DNA from: Beta vulgaris subsp. vulgaris
Lineage: Eukaryota; Streptophyta; Magnoliopsida; Caryophyllales; Amaranthaceae
Assembly: GCF_026745355.1 (NCBI RefSeq)
Contig: NC_079208.1
Span: 25,285,305 to 25,349,304 of the forward strand
Direction: 5' to 3'
Length of the DNA stretch: 64,000 nt
Below the pieces are notes generated by a model, which was not told the origin of the DNA, did no database searches, and saw only the letters and a program-made list of their open reading frames with translations. Of this stretch, positions 44,965-55,222 are shown piece by piece. How positions within the stretch are numbered: position 1 is the first letter of the stretch; every line of letters starts with the position of its first letter. The translations under genes and the position numbers were made by a program.

Positions 44965-45203
44965 AAATATTTATAGATGTACTATTCACCCGACAGAATA
45001 GGTAATCCTTTGGCACGTGTATGACTGTGATGAGTTTGTCAGAGGGAAGATTCGTTGCTTTTTGTCCTTTCTGATGGCCACGACAGTAGTCTTGATCAGA
45101 TATTAAGGTACGCTTATTTCCCTTTTTATGAGGTCGCGTCCTAAGACACTCTCTGTCGGACTTACCATTGTGGCCGACAGCGGACTTGGGTAGTACTCAT
45201 ACA
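44965..45203 (-). mobile_element. Tat-C LTR U3 fragment joined to RNase H
   Basis: Read on the minus strand from 45203 it begins TGTATGAGTACTACCCAAGT and runs to CATACACGTGCCAAAGG and GAATAGTACATCTATAAATA, in step with the Tat-B LTR (39673 onward: same start, CATACACGTG and GAATAGTACTTCTATAAATA). At the TATA box it switches directly into RNase H coding sequence. Just upstream (45204-45240) the minus strand is purine-rich, like a PPT. Confidence 0.75.
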
Positions 45204-45545
45204 TTAACATTTCTTTTATTCCTCCTTTATTTATCTCACGCTTGTTTAGGCTTTAACGTTTTTGAGAAAGGATATGGAAGAAAATAGGGAACCTATGTTG
45301 GATGCATAATGCAAATTTCTTGGGTCTTAAAACCGTGCTTATTCACCAGTGCTCCTTACTGTGAGATGCTTAGATATGCCTATAAATCAACTTGGTAAAA
45401 AGGTGAGCATATGATTACCCATAGTAATGTCGAGGTGTCCACATTAGGGAATAACAAGGCTTAATAATTTTATTACAGGATAATACCCTGCTATCCTTTC
45501 GCTAAGAGGTAGCTATGTAAGGAATTTGGCTAAAGACTCGAGCAG
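45204..45545. other. Upstream region of the glutaredoxin gene
   Basis: Apparently unique, AT-rich DNA that likely holds the promoter. It has no recognisable element ends. I cannot assign transcription-factor sites with confidence. Confidence 0.4.
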
Positions 45546-45553
45546 TATAAATA
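45546..45553 (+). promoter_or_regulatory. TATA box of the glutaredoxin gene
   Basis: tataaata, 134 bp before the last base ahead of the start codon, followed by an A/C-rich leader without upstream ATGs that stand in a good context. Spacing suits a plant TATA promoter with a 5' UTR of roughly 100 nt. Confidence 0.65.
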
Positions 45554-45686
45554 CATGGGTGTATCAACTCGATTTTCTCAAGACAAAAAAACTTAAAACC
45601 ATCCACAAGTTTGAAAAGAAGCTACATTTCAAACTTCATAAACCTCTTCCACCGAAAAACAAAGCCCAAGATTTAAGTCTCTAAAT

Positions 45687-45995
45687 ATGGAGATTTTACG
45701 TCACTTAGTAGAAGAAAAGCCAGTGGTGATATTCAGCAGAACTTCCTGCTGTATGTCCCACTCAATGAAACAACTTATCAGCAGCTATGGAGCAAATGCA
45801 ACAGTATATGAGCTCGATGAAACTGCAGACGGAAACGAAATTGAGAAAGCATTGCAAAGACTTGGGCAAGCACCTAGTGTTCCTGCATTGTTTATAGGCC
45901 AGAGGTATGTTGGTGGGGCTAAAGAAATCATCAGCCTACAAGTGCAAGGAAGACTAGTGCCAATGCTAAGGGAAGCCAAGGCCATATGGGTATGA
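45687..45995 (+). CDS. CC-type (class III, plant-specific) glutaredoxin
   Basis: A complete single-exon protein of 102 residues, the normal length for this family. The thioredoxin fold is short. The active site is C21-C22-M23-S24 in TSCCMSHSMKQL, which marks the land-plant CC-type class and a monothiol (S-type) active site. V65-P66 is the conserved cis-proline region that contacts glutathione, and G76-G77 lies in the YVGG glutathione-binding loop. The C-terminus ends AIWV, close to the ALWL-like ends that in CC-type members contact TGA transcription factors. Family members act in cytosol and nucleus as glutathione-dependent regulators, often with TGA factors in development or nitrogen and stress responses. 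Which role applies here cannot be read from the sequence. A TATA box is at 45546. Codons are intact throughout, in contrast to the surrounding elements. The ORF on the opposite strand is a shadow. Confidence 0.96.
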   Translation: MEILRHLVEEKPVVIFSRTSCCMSHSMKQLISSYGANATVYELDETADGNEIEKALQRLGQAPSVPALFIGQRYVGGAKEIISLQVQGRLVPMLREAKAIWV

Positions 45996-46244
45996 AATTA
46001 CCATCTATTAACAGCTGCCTTTTCCCCCCACTTTCTCCACTTAAAAAGAGCTTCTTAATCCTGTATTTAGTTCAGTCCTCAGATCAGGGTTGGAATCAGT
46101 TTTGTAGCTGATGAGCATAATGTAATATATTATTATGAGTATAAAATAATGCCGGACATTTGAAACAGGTATCATAAGCAAAGAGTATGTGACTTCAAAA
46201 ATGAGTATTAGAATAATATAGTTCTGTTGCATGTAACCATATCG
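45996..46244. other. 3' flank of the glutaredoxin gene
   Basis: AT-rich 3' untranslated and intergenic sequence. The minus-strand ORF at 46041-46232 has no recognisable content. Confidence 0.4.
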
Positions 46245-46253
46245 TTACATAGA

Positions 46254-46418
46254 GTTGAGAATCAAGGTTAGCCTAGTGGTTGTAAGGTCCTCCTTCCACC
46301 CTTGTGACAGGGGTTCGATTCTTATCCCTTACAAAAAAGATCCCCAATTTCCCCCTTCCTTAAAAGAAAATTCTCCTTACCTTAAAAAATATATATATAT
46401 TTATATATATATATATCC
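46254..46418 (+). mobile_element. tRNA-derived SINE with 9-bp target duplications
   Basis: The Pol III A box tagcctagtgg is at 46269-46279 and the B box ggttcgattc at 46312-46321, the spacing of tRNA-type promoters. The body ends in low-complexity A/T tail (tatatata run). Perfect 9-bp direct repeats ttacataga flank it (46245-46253 and 46419-46427), the mark of target-primed insertion. No cloverleaf with a proper acceptor stem is present, so it is not a tRNA gene. Confidence 0.88.
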
Positions 46419-46427
46419 TTACATAGA

Positions 46428-46774
46428 ATCCTCCTCAGGGCTGCAAGTATGGATCTTCATTCCCCTTTAGGATTGTCACCCTATTTTTTTAGTGCAATTT
46501 TTTTTTAATCTCGAAAAGGGAAAAAATATTTCCTCAATTGTCTCTATATGTGAGGGTTTTGACTTCAGGGAGATAAACAAATCTGCTTTTACTTTGCTAG
46601 AAGTTGAACTTACAATCCCTACAAAAAAAAAAAAAGCTGCACTTACTTTGACATCTTAGTTCTAGACCTTCAAGTGAACAAATACTCTCAGAGTCAGAAA
46701 CAACTACAAAATATATATATAAGTGTACCTCAAGCACTATAGATTGCGACACCATGCACACAAGGCCACTCTTA
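46428..46774. other. Unassigned DNA between the SINE and copia-C
   Basis: T-rich and A-rich stretches, one 13-A run near 46623. No gene or element end is recognised. Confidence 0.4.
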
Positions 46775-47450
46775 TGTTGGAACATTTATAATGAAATGGG
46801 TTCATACGTTCATATGGTTTTATACTAGCAGAGGAGGAGGTCTAGTATGCTAAGATTTCAAGCGAAACAGGATGGTCGTCACTGGTCACGACATCCATCA
46901 CAGGTCGCGACCCGGGTGCCGTCAATGGTCGTGATATCCGTCGAGGGTCGCGACCAACGTGCAATCGTGGCTCGCAATCTGTGTCGCGGCTCGCGACATG
47001 CTTACTGTTTTGGAGCGTGAAAACTTGGGTGAACGGTTTATAGCCGTTGTATTGTGCACGCTATCCTTTTAATGACGTTTGGGAATTTTAAGCAAAGGAC
47101 TAAAAGGATATTAAGACAATGATTACTCTAATCTAAGAAGGTAATATAAATACTACCTTTATAATTCATATGACGCGTGGAAAAATCATTTTTGATATAT
47201 CACAAAACTTTCTTTGCTTTAGAGAAACTTCAATGTTTTCTCTCTAGTGTTCTTCACAAACAATAAACACAAAAGTTCTTGTTGATTCACATAGAATATC
47301 ATCTTGTGAATTGTTTTCTCCATTGTATCTCATTAGTTATTTCGTATTAACCCGTTGATCCTAGAGGGACGACATTAAACTATATGAAAGCGTAGTTTTT
47401 GTGCCTTGGAGTGGTATATCTGGTTCCCTTGTTCATCATACATATGATAA
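46775..47450 (+). repeat. Copia-C 5' LTR (approximate 3' edge) with clustered TCGCGAC motifs
   Basis: 46880-47005 is a GC-rich island in AT-rich DNA with repeated gtcgcgac-like motifs (ggtcacgac, ggtcgcgacc, ggtcgtgat, gggtcgcgacc, ggctcgcaat, ggctcgcgac). A TATA-like aatataaatact is at about 47143-47154. A possible worn PBS (tggtatatctgg) is near 47413, so the 3' LTR edge lies between 47400 and 47460. Confidence 0.55.
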
Positions 47451-47482
47451 TCTATTAGTTTTAATTTTTCTTCTTTTCGGAC

Positions 47483-48314
47483 ATGAGTATGAATTTACAA
47501 AAGTTGGACAAGTTCGAAGGGGGTGGGTAATCGGAGATGGCAAAAGAAGATATATTTCTTGTTGACAACTTTGAACGTGGTGTACGTTCTTACAACACCC
47601 ATGCTACCGTTCCCACAAGATGGAGAGGAAGAGACCTTGGAGACTACAAGGAAGAAAACAAAGTGGCAGAATGATGACTACATTTGCCGAGGTCACATCC
47701 TCAACTCTCTTACCTACACTTTGTTTGATCTTTACTAGTATGCTAAGAGTGCATAGGAACTTTGGGATGCTCTTGAGGCCAAGTATATTTCGGAAGATGC
47801 TTCAAGTAAGAAATTTCTTGTTAGTAATTTTAATTCATTTAAAATGACTAATGATAGGCCTATTATAGAGCAATTTCATGAAATTCAACATATTTTGAAC
47901 CAAATTAGATCATATGATATGTGATGGATGAGGACATTGCCTTTGCCTCAATCATTGATAAATGACCACATTCTTGCAAAGACACTAAGCATTCCATGAA
48001 ATATAGGAACGAGGATATGTCCATGGAGCAATTAGGAACTCATCTTCTTATTGAGGAACGGATATCAAGATGGGGTTAAGGATTCTACTACTAGTGTTCT
48101 TAAGTCTATTGTGAATATGGTAGAGGTTGGTGGGTCTAGTGGGACCAAGAAATCCAATAATAACAACTCAAAAACCAATGTTGCAAACAAACAGAGGAAG
48201 GCCCTCACTTGTTGGGTATCTAATGGACCTCATTTCAAGAGGGATTGTCCTTCTAAGAAGAAGAAGAAGAAGAAAAAGAATGAACAACCTAGTGTTGGTC
48301 AAAACCAAGGTTGA
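47483..48314 (+). pseudogene. Copia-C gag
   Basis: Starts MSMNLQKLDKFEGGG and continues across a frame change with RRWQKKIYFLLTTLNVVYVL, KWQNDDYICRGHILNSL and, after further breaks, YISEDASSKKFLVSNFNSFK with the RPIIEQFHEIQ block. The zinc knuckle at about 48205-48250 is degenerate (CWVSNGPHFKRDC, lacking the second Cys). A Lys-rich run of AAG codons follows. Confidence 0.8.
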
Positions 48315-48552
48315 TGACTCTTGGTGGATAGATTCGGGGGCCTCTAGACATGTATGCAATAATGGGCACTTCTTCCAGTCTTTGGAAGAATTGGATTATG
48401 ATCTAATCTTGTATATGGGGAATGATTCTACGGTGAAGGCAAAGGGCATAGGCCAAGTAGAATTGTTGCTAACCTCGAGAAAGACTTTAACTCTTTGGGA
48501 TGTTATTTATGTACCGGAAGTTAGGAAGAATCTAGTGTCGGAGGTCTCTTGA
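48315..48552 (+). pseudogene. Copia-C protease
   Basis: In the frame of 48127-48552, SWWIDSGASRHVCNNGHFFQ holds the D-S-G-A active site. GIGQVELLLTSRKTLTLWDV and YVPEVRKNLVS follow, the standard end of the copia protease domain. A frameshift at its C-terminus cuts it. Confidence 0.85.
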
Positions 48553-49600
48553 ATGAATTTGGTTTTAAAGTAGTATTTAAATCGGACAAGTTTATTGTTT
48601 CTAATGGTGGTATTTATGTAGGACAAAGATATTATTGTAATGTTATGTTTAAATTTAGTATTCATGCAAGTGATACTTGTTTTATTTACATGCTTGATGA
48701 TTCTTCTGTATGGCACAATCGATTATGTCATGTAAACTATCGTAGATAATATGATATGCCTAAACTAGGTTTAATACCTTCTTTCGATTTAAAGTTAGAG
48801 AAGTGTAAAACATGCATGCTAAATAACATTACAAAGGATCTTTATCTTAGTTTGAGTAGACAAACGGTATTGCTAGAATTGGTGCATAGTGACTTGTGTG
48901 ACTTTCATTATTCACCTTCTTTGGGAAATAAAAATTTATAATGACTTTTATTAATGATTATTAAAGGTTTTGTTACATATATTTATTATTTACTAAAGAT
49001 GAAGTACTAGAAAAGTTTAAGACTTTAAATGAAGTGGAACTTCAACTTAATAAAAGTTAAAAGACTTCGACGGATAGGGGGGTGAATACTATAATCCAGT
49101 ATTTTAGTTCCATTGGTGTAATTCATGAAAAAATGCATTATACTCACCTCAAAGTAATGGTATAGCGGAAAGGAAAAGTAAGGTTCTAAAAGAAATGGTT
49201 AACACCATGCTTTGTAATTCGGGTCTAATGACGGTTTTTGGGGTGATACAATTATAACTGCATGTTATATATTAAATTGAATTCCTAATAAAAGGAATAA
49301 GACTACCCCTTATGAACTTTGGTGTAATAAAAAGCCTAATCTCAATTACCTTAAGGTATGGGGTTGTAGGGAATTGTCAAATTGACGGAACCTAAATGGA
49401 AAACTTTAGGTGAAAAAGGAATTGATTGCATTTTTAGGCTATGCGGACATAGCAAAGCCTATAGGTTTATGTCATTGAGCCCAATGACTTTGTCTCTATT
49501 CCATCGTGATAGAGTCAAGGTGCAATATTTAATGAGATTCGATTCTCATCGATTCCAAGACCAAAGGACATGATACCTAGTACTAGTTTCAATGTTGTGG
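48553..49600 (+). pseudogene. Copia-C GAG-pre-integrase and integrase
   Basis: WHNRLCHVNYR at about 48712 and EKCKTCMLNNITK at about 48800 form the zinc-type H/C pattern. ELVHSDLCDF at about 48880 contains the first catalytic Asp. Later core text is spread over frames between 48960 and 49320; NGIAERKSKVLKEMV-like sequence is near 49156. The end near 49440 reads RLCGHSKAYRFM. Many stops are present. Confidence 0.75.
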
Positions 49601-49729
49601 ATAATTAACATTAACAATAATCATGATACTAAAATACCGGAAATTAGAAACAGTAAAAGAATTAGAAAAGAGAAATATTTTGGACCGGATTTTCAACTAT
49701 AATTAGTTGAAGGGTCAAGAGAGTCAATT

Positions 49730-50640
49730 GTGACTCAAAATTCATATTGCTACAATGTGGAGGAGGATCCTAGGTGCTTTGATGAGGCTATGAAGTCTTA
49801 CGATTCTGCCTTTTGGAAAGAGGCTGTGAATGATGAAATGGATTCAATAATGGGATATCATACTTGGATTTTAGCTAATTTACCTCCCGGTTGCAAACCA
49901 CTAGGTTGTAAGTGGATTTTCGTAAGAAAAAAGGAAGATCGATGGAACATACTAAAACATAAGGACCGGTTAGTGGTCCAAGGTTTTAGGTAAAGATATG
50001 GTATCGATTATTTGAACACTTATGCTCTGGTTGCTAGGATAGCTACCGTTAGACTTTTCATAGCACTGGCATGGTCTAGAATTCACAAAATGGATGTCAA
50101 AACTGCCTTATTTAATGTTGAATTGGAGGAGGAAGTGTACATGAAACAACCTGAAGGTTTTATAGTCAAAGGATAAGTGACTAAGGTTTGCAAACTAGTT
50201 AGATATTTGTAATGTCTTAAGCAAGCACCTAAGCAATGGCATCAAAAATTTGATGAGGTCATTTTGTCTAGTGGTTTCAAAATAAATCAGTCTGATAAGT
50301 GTGTATAGAGTAAATTTGATAATAACAGTAATGGACTTATAATTTGCTTATATGTTGATGATATGCTTATCTTTGGGACTGATTTGGAAACAAGTGAAAA
50401 GACCAAAACTTTTCTCTCTTCTAGCTTCTCAATGAAAGATTTGGGTGAAGCGGATTTTATTCTAGGTATTAGAATAATGAGAGGTAAAGGGTTAATTTCT
50501 CTATCAGAATCTCATTTCATTGAGAAAATGATCAAGAGGTTTAATGAATCGAAATCGACTCATTTTGCTACTCCATGGATCCTATTGTTCACTTGGTTCC
50601 GAGTATTGGTACTCCTATTTCACAATTGGAGTATACAAGT
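49730..50640 (+). pseudogene. Copia-C reverse transcriptase
   Basis: Opens with CFDEAMKSYDSAFWKEAVND and EMDSIMGYHTW, then LPPGCKPLGCKWIFVRKK, and, after a stop, MDVKTALFNVELEEEVYMKQ (conserved D) and the KQAPKQWHQKFDEVI block. YVDDMLIFG at 50351-50377 is the intact catalytic motif, followed by SFSMKDLGEADFILGIRI. Stops at about 49993, 50176, 50212 and 50308 break the gene. Confidence 0.88.
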
Positions 50641-51290
50641 TTAATTGGAAGCTTGATGTATGTTATCACTAGCACTCACCCGGATATAGCTTTTGTTATT
50701 GGTAAGCTTAGTGGGTATACTAGTAATCCTAGGATGTCGTATTGTCAAGCATTGAGAAGAGTGCTTAGGTATTTGAATAAAAACTAGGATTATGCCATAA
50801 CTTACAAAGGAGAACCTTATATTCTATAAGGTTACTCGGATGCTACTTGTATTTCCAATACGGAAGATTATTCATCCACAAGCGTATGTGAGTTTCTTCT
50901 TGGAGGAGGTGATATTTCATGGGCATCCAAGAAGTAAACATATATAACAGATTCAACTATGTCATCGGAATTCATTGCATTGGCATCTTGTTGTCAAGAA
51001 GCGAAATGGCTAAGAAATGTGTTGAGGGAGGTTGATTTGTGGGTCAAACTTATGTCACCTTTTGTTATTCATTATGGTGCAACAACCATAACAAAAAGCT
51101 TATAGTGAAATCTACAATGGCAAGTCAAGGCACATTGGAGTTAGACATAGCTATGTGCGGGAAATGATAAGGAATGGTTGTATAACTATTGATTTTCTTC
51201 GGTCTAGTTTGAACATTTACTAAACGGTTGCCAAGGGAGCTAGTGAACAAAATGAACAAAGGGATAGGTCTTAAGCCTATTGGAAAACAT
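50641..51290 (+). pseudogene. Copia-C RNase H
   Basis: Begins LIGSLMYVITSTHPDIAFVI, then LRRVLRYLNKN. YSDATCISNTEDYSSTS gives the first Asp, STMSSEFIALASCCQEAKWL the Glu block, and the end near 51230-51290 reads RELVNKMNKGIGLKPIGKH. Several in-frame stops are present (50785, 50828, 50936 and others). Confidence 0.85.
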
Positions 51291-51487
51291 ATGGTTAAGG
51301 AAAACTCAATTTTAAATCTAATACAACGTTAGCTCTCGAATTCCATGAGGATAGTACTTCTCCAAAAGGTTGGAAGCACTTGTTTAACACATCCAAGGTT
51401 AGTGCTTGATTCTACAATGTGAAGAGGTTGAATGAATTTCTTAATAAATCTTTGATAAGTGCTCAATTGTAGAAGCATGTTCGTAAA
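51291..51487 (+). other. Copia-C 3' untranslated part up to the Tat-E insertion
   Basis: Non-coding sequence between RNase H and the Tat-E LTR. No PPT or 3' LTR of copia-C is seen. The 5 bp before the Tat-E LTR (gtaaa, 51483-51487) would be its target duplication, to be matched beyond the window. Confidence 0.5.
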
Positions 51488-51860
51488 TGTTTCGGCCCAA
51501 TATTGTCTGGTAGGCCACTACATGCTCCAAGGCTCCAAGGCTTCCTGCCAGCGTGAAAGCCTTCTAGTGGGACCCACCTGCCTTAAATTTCACGCCCAGA
51601 TACATTCTTCACACATTTCAACGCCTATAAATACTGGGCAGATCCCCATTTATTAAGGTAAGGAATTCTAGACAATCCACTCCACAAATCTCAATTAATA
51701 CACATCAACTGACTTGATCGTCGGAGGGGCGATCCCGGATCCACCCCCGGGGTAGTCTAACTCTCGTCCTGTGCAGGTCTCCCAGCAGTCTCCGAGCATC
51801 CGGCCCTCATTAATCCTAATCTCGGTCCATGCCACCTAATACAATTTTTTACCCGAAACA
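51488..51860 (+). repeat. Tat-E 5' LTR (373 bp)
   Basis: Starts TGTTTCGGCCCAATATT and ends acccgaaaca. The TATA box (cgcctataaatactggg) is at about 51621-51637. The same sequence begins at 63742 (TGTTTAGGCCCAATATT), with scattered differences and one copy-specific 14-16 bp segment near the gcatggcagagac stretch at about 63853. The LTR pair fixes both starts. Confidence 0.9.
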
Positions 51861-51862
51861 GG

Positions 51863-51882
51863 TTGGCGCCGTCTATGGGGAC
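51863..51882 (+). promoter_or_regulatory. Tat-E primer-binding site
   Basis: ttggcgccgtctatggggac, directly after the LTR. The tggcgccgt part matches the reverse complement of the 3' end expected for tRNA-Asp-type primers used by many Tat/Athila elements; the rest is less certain. Confidence 0.65.
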
Positions 51883-51940
51883 ATCGAGCTGATAAAGGAC
51901 TCCCGTCCCCTCTCATCACTCGAGAGCGCCGTCCTACGAG

Positions 51941-53319
51941 GTGGCCGACGAGACGGCGGAGAACCCTTGACAGGCTCTTATTCTCTCGGCCCGCAACCAG
52001 CACATCCTCGAGGAGCTTAACCCTCGAGAGGCTGCAAGTGCAGTTAACCTTGGGGCGCCTCGAGTTAGGACAGCTCCAACCCCAGCGGGCCCCCCACAAT
52101 TTGAGAAGACCAGCCCTAACCCGGTCACTCAGTAGGACCTTCAGTAACTAGCCGACCGCCTCAGCGACAATTTTGAGCGCGGCCTCTGAGCTTTGATACT
52201 GAACTTCCAAGTAGGAGGAGAAGGGACCTCGAACAGGCCCCCTCTGCCTCCCATGCCTCGACTGGTAATTGACCATAATCGAGTAGGAAACCTCGATCAA
52301 CCTCATGTTATAGCCCTCGATCCGCCGAACTCGCCACGAGTGTCTCGACGAGCGACTCAGGTCGCCCCCAACAGGGGGGCGCACGACACGTGATCAACGA
52401 GCACCATCTCAGGAATGGTAACCGTGACGCTCGAGAAGTCTTGAACGAAAAGCGAGCACAGTCTAGGGAGAGGAATACGCCTCCCAGCCTTACCCGGGAA
52501 CAGAGGGAACCTCGAGAGAGGGAACCTCGAGAGAGGGAACCTAAGGAGCAGAGAGAGCCTCGCAAGGAGAAGGAACCTCGACATCGATGCGGTCATAGAC
52601 AGCGGGCGTCGAGCTCCGAATCCAGCCAAGAGTCAGAAGTCCAAATGGGAAACCTATGGTTCTCAACGCCCTTCGGGGAGAGCATCATGAGAGCCCTCAC
52701 CCCTCGAAAGACTAAGGTTCCCCCCATCGACCATTATGATGGAACGACAGACCCCATCGACCACCTGGCAGCTTTCAAAGCGCAAATGAGTGTTCAGACC
52801 AGTAGTGAGGCGGCATGATGCAAATTCTTCCCGACCACTTTAAAGGGGTTGGCTTTAACCTGGTTCACCGAACTTCCCTCCGGGAGCATATCGAGCTTCA
52901 CTGCCCTCGAGGCAGCTTTCAAGCAGAACTTCATCGCTGGTAGAAGACATCGGAAGACCAGCATCCATCTCATGTCGATTAGACAACGGAGGGAAGAGGA
53001 CCTGGCCGACTACATCAAGAGATTCAACGAAGAGTCGCTAAAAGTTTCCGATCTACAGGACAGCGTCGCATTCACCGCCCTCATGTCCGGGTTATATCCA
53101 TCGAGCAGGTTCAAACTGAAGCTCGCGGAAAGCGAGGCCTCGTCGTTTTCAGAAGCCATGAATCTTGCTCAAAAGTTCATTCAGGCCTCCGATATATACA
53201 AAACGCATGAGGAGCCTAGCTCCGGAAAGAGAAAGCACGAATACACCCTTCGAGCGGACAACCCCAGGGATGTCCCTCAAAAAGAAAAAGACAAGAAGCC
53301 TCGATTGGAAAACAACTAA
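51941..53319 (+). pseudogene. Tat-E gag
   Basis: N-terminal part 51941-52393 (LILSARNQHILEELNPREAA) carries four stops. A frame change sits at the G run near 52375. 52390-52818 has a highly charged Arg/Glu repeat region (three REPRE-type repeats, about residues 40-60) and STPFGESIMRALTPRKTKVP. The PF03732-type core is at 52820-53319 (LTWFTELPSGSISSFTALEA, LADYIKRFNEESLKVSDLQD, ALMSGLYPSSRFKLKLAES). A stop at 52816 falls where related proteins have Trp or Met, and another at 53317. The start codon is unclear because the frame opens with GTG where ATG is expected. Confidence 0.85.
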
Positions 53320-54372
53320 AATGACCCCCGTTATAACTTGAATCAAAGAGAGATCTATCTGGATATCAAAGGGAAGTATCCCCTGCCAAAGCTTAATCCC
53401 ATCCAGACATCCGTCAACAAGCGAGATAAAAGGCTCTGGTGTGTGTTCCATCACGACTGTGGTCACACTACACGTGACTGCCGAGAACTAAAGAGAGCGC
53501 TAGACAAGCTAGCCGACGAAGGGAAATTGAACCGATATCTGAAGGACCCAAATGAGAAGAAAGTCGAACCCCGCCAAGAAAAGCAGACTCGAAGTGATGA
53601 GACTGCGGGGTGTGTTAACGTCATTGCGGGAGGGTTCTCCTCGGGCGACTTAACCAGCCGCTCTCGCAAAAAACACCTCTACACCGTGAAGCACGTGAGT
53701 GATGCGACCTCTTCCGCAGTATGCCCGACTATGACCTTTAAAGAGAGCCATCGACCCATACAAACCCCGCATGACGACCCTTTGGTTGTCGAAATGGAGA
53801 TAGCCAATCTGCGGGTCGGTCGAGTTCTGATTGATAGCGGGAGCTCTGCGGATATCATCACTATGGACTGCTTAAGGAAAGAGAAATACGAAGAAAAGGA
53901 CCTTGCCCCCATCGACCAGCCGCTGGTGGGATTTGGGGGACAATCCGTTCACCGCCTCGGCTCGGTCAAACTGCCCACACGAATGGGGGAGAAGGGGGCA
54001 GGTCGGAATGTCATCGTCGACTACCTAGTGGTCGACACCAGCCTTCCTTATAATGTGATCATAGGGTGCCCCACACTCTACAAAGTAATGGCCGTCATCT
54101 CGACGTACCAACTGCTCCTGCAGTTCGAGGGGGATGACGGGAAGGTCGCTCGATTGTTCGGCGACAAGAAGTCCGCCCGAGAATGCTACGTCAACAGTTT
54201 GAAAAGTAGTAACGAGGGCATCTCCCGAAAAAAAAAGTACCCTGAGCCAGAGGAGCCTCTTCCCGTGATGGGACTCTACATGGCCGATAACCCAATGCGG
54301 TACGAGAGGCCTCGTCCTGCAGATCGAGATGAAGAGGTGTGCATCGATAGTGAGTTAAGCCGCATGGTCTGA
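53320..54372 (+). pseudogene. Tat-E zinc-finger motif and aspartic protease
   Basis: An open 344-residue frame from 53338. The zinc-finger-like CVFHHDCGHTTRDCRELKRA is at about residues 37-56. The protease starts around residue 145 (DDPLVVEMEIANLRVGRVLI), with active site LIDSGSSADII at 163-173. GQSVHRLGSVKLPTRMG and YNVIIGCPTLYKVMAVISTY follow, then ARLFGDKKSARECYVNSLK before the RT linker. The protease would release gag and pol proteins. The frame ends at a TGA (54370-54372) where relatives read through, so it is separated from RT. Confidence 0.9.
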
Positions 54373-55222
54373 ATAGGCAAGCAGGTCCCCGAGGGAATTA
54401 GGGATCAAATCCTCGAAGTCATAAAGGAATTTCAAGATGTCTTCGCTTATACTGTCGACGAGATTCCCGGAATCGACCCTAAGCTTATGGTTCATCGGCT
54501 CAACATTCGAGAAGGATATAGGCCGATCAAACAAAAAACTGAGGCACCAAGGGGCCGAAAGGAATGCGGCGGCCTCCTAAGAGGTGCAAAAGTTGCTAGC
54601 CGCCGGTTTCATCCAGGAGTGTCAATATACCGAGTGGTTAGCCAACATGGTCCTGGTCCGAAAGCAACTCGGAGCCTGGAGGATGTGCGTCGATTTCATA
54701 GACCTCAACAAGGCCTTCCGAAAAGATGATTTCCCCCTGCCCAAGATCGACAGGCTAGTTGACTTGACAGCCGGCCATGCATTGTTTAGCTTCATGGATG
54801 CAAATGCGGGGTATCATCAGATCCCGATGGCCGCAGAAGACCATGTCCATACCGCCTTCACCACAAGCTCAGGGGTATATTGCGACAAAGTAATGCCTTT
54901 CAGCCTCAAGAATGTCGGGGCCACCTACCAGCGTTTTGTGAACTAGATGTTCGAAAAGCAGATCGGACGGAATGTCGAGGTCTATGTCGACGATATGATC
55001 GTCAAAAACAAGAAAGAAGAAGATCACTTCTCCGACTTAAGGGAAACATTTTCCACCCTGCGCACCCACAACATGAAGCTGAATCCGAAGAAGTGTGTCA
55101 TCGGTGTAAGGGGAGGAAAGTGCCTAGGCTTTCTTGTCGATGAAAGAGGGATTGAGGCCAACCCCGACAAAATTCAGGCCATTATCGAGATGAAAAGTCC
55201 TCGAATTGTTAAAGAAGTCTAG
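54373..55222 (+). pseudogene. Tat-E reverse transcriptase
   Basis: The linker FQDVFAYTVDEIPGIDPKL is at 54430-54490, then a frameshift near 54530-54545. The RT core is in the frame of 54584: VRKQLGAWRMCVDFIDLNKA (first catalytic Asp region), LFSFMDANAGYHQIPM, then a TAG at 54944. VEVYVDDMIVKN at 54977-55012 holds the YVDD catalytic pair. LGFLVDERGIEANPDKIQAI ends the domain, with a TAG at 55220. Both TAG codons stand where CAG (Gln) is expected. Confidence 0.92.

Larger units (their letters stand above)
46775..51487 (+). mobile_element. Copia-C: decayed Ty1/copia element, interrupted at its right end by Tat-E
   Basis: A complete domain order gag, protease, integrase, RT and RNase H is readable on the + strand, with stops in every domain. 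The 5' LTR probably starts at 46775 (tgttggaacatttataatg). The right end is cut at 51488 by the Tat-E LTR, so the 3' LTR would lie beyond the window. The copia order (INT before RT) is clear. Confidence 0.85.

Noticed and set aside
46266..46330. tRNA gene
   Set aside because: A and B boxes are present, but no acceptor stem or anticodon arm fits, and flanking 9-bp target duplications plus an A/T tail show a SINE.
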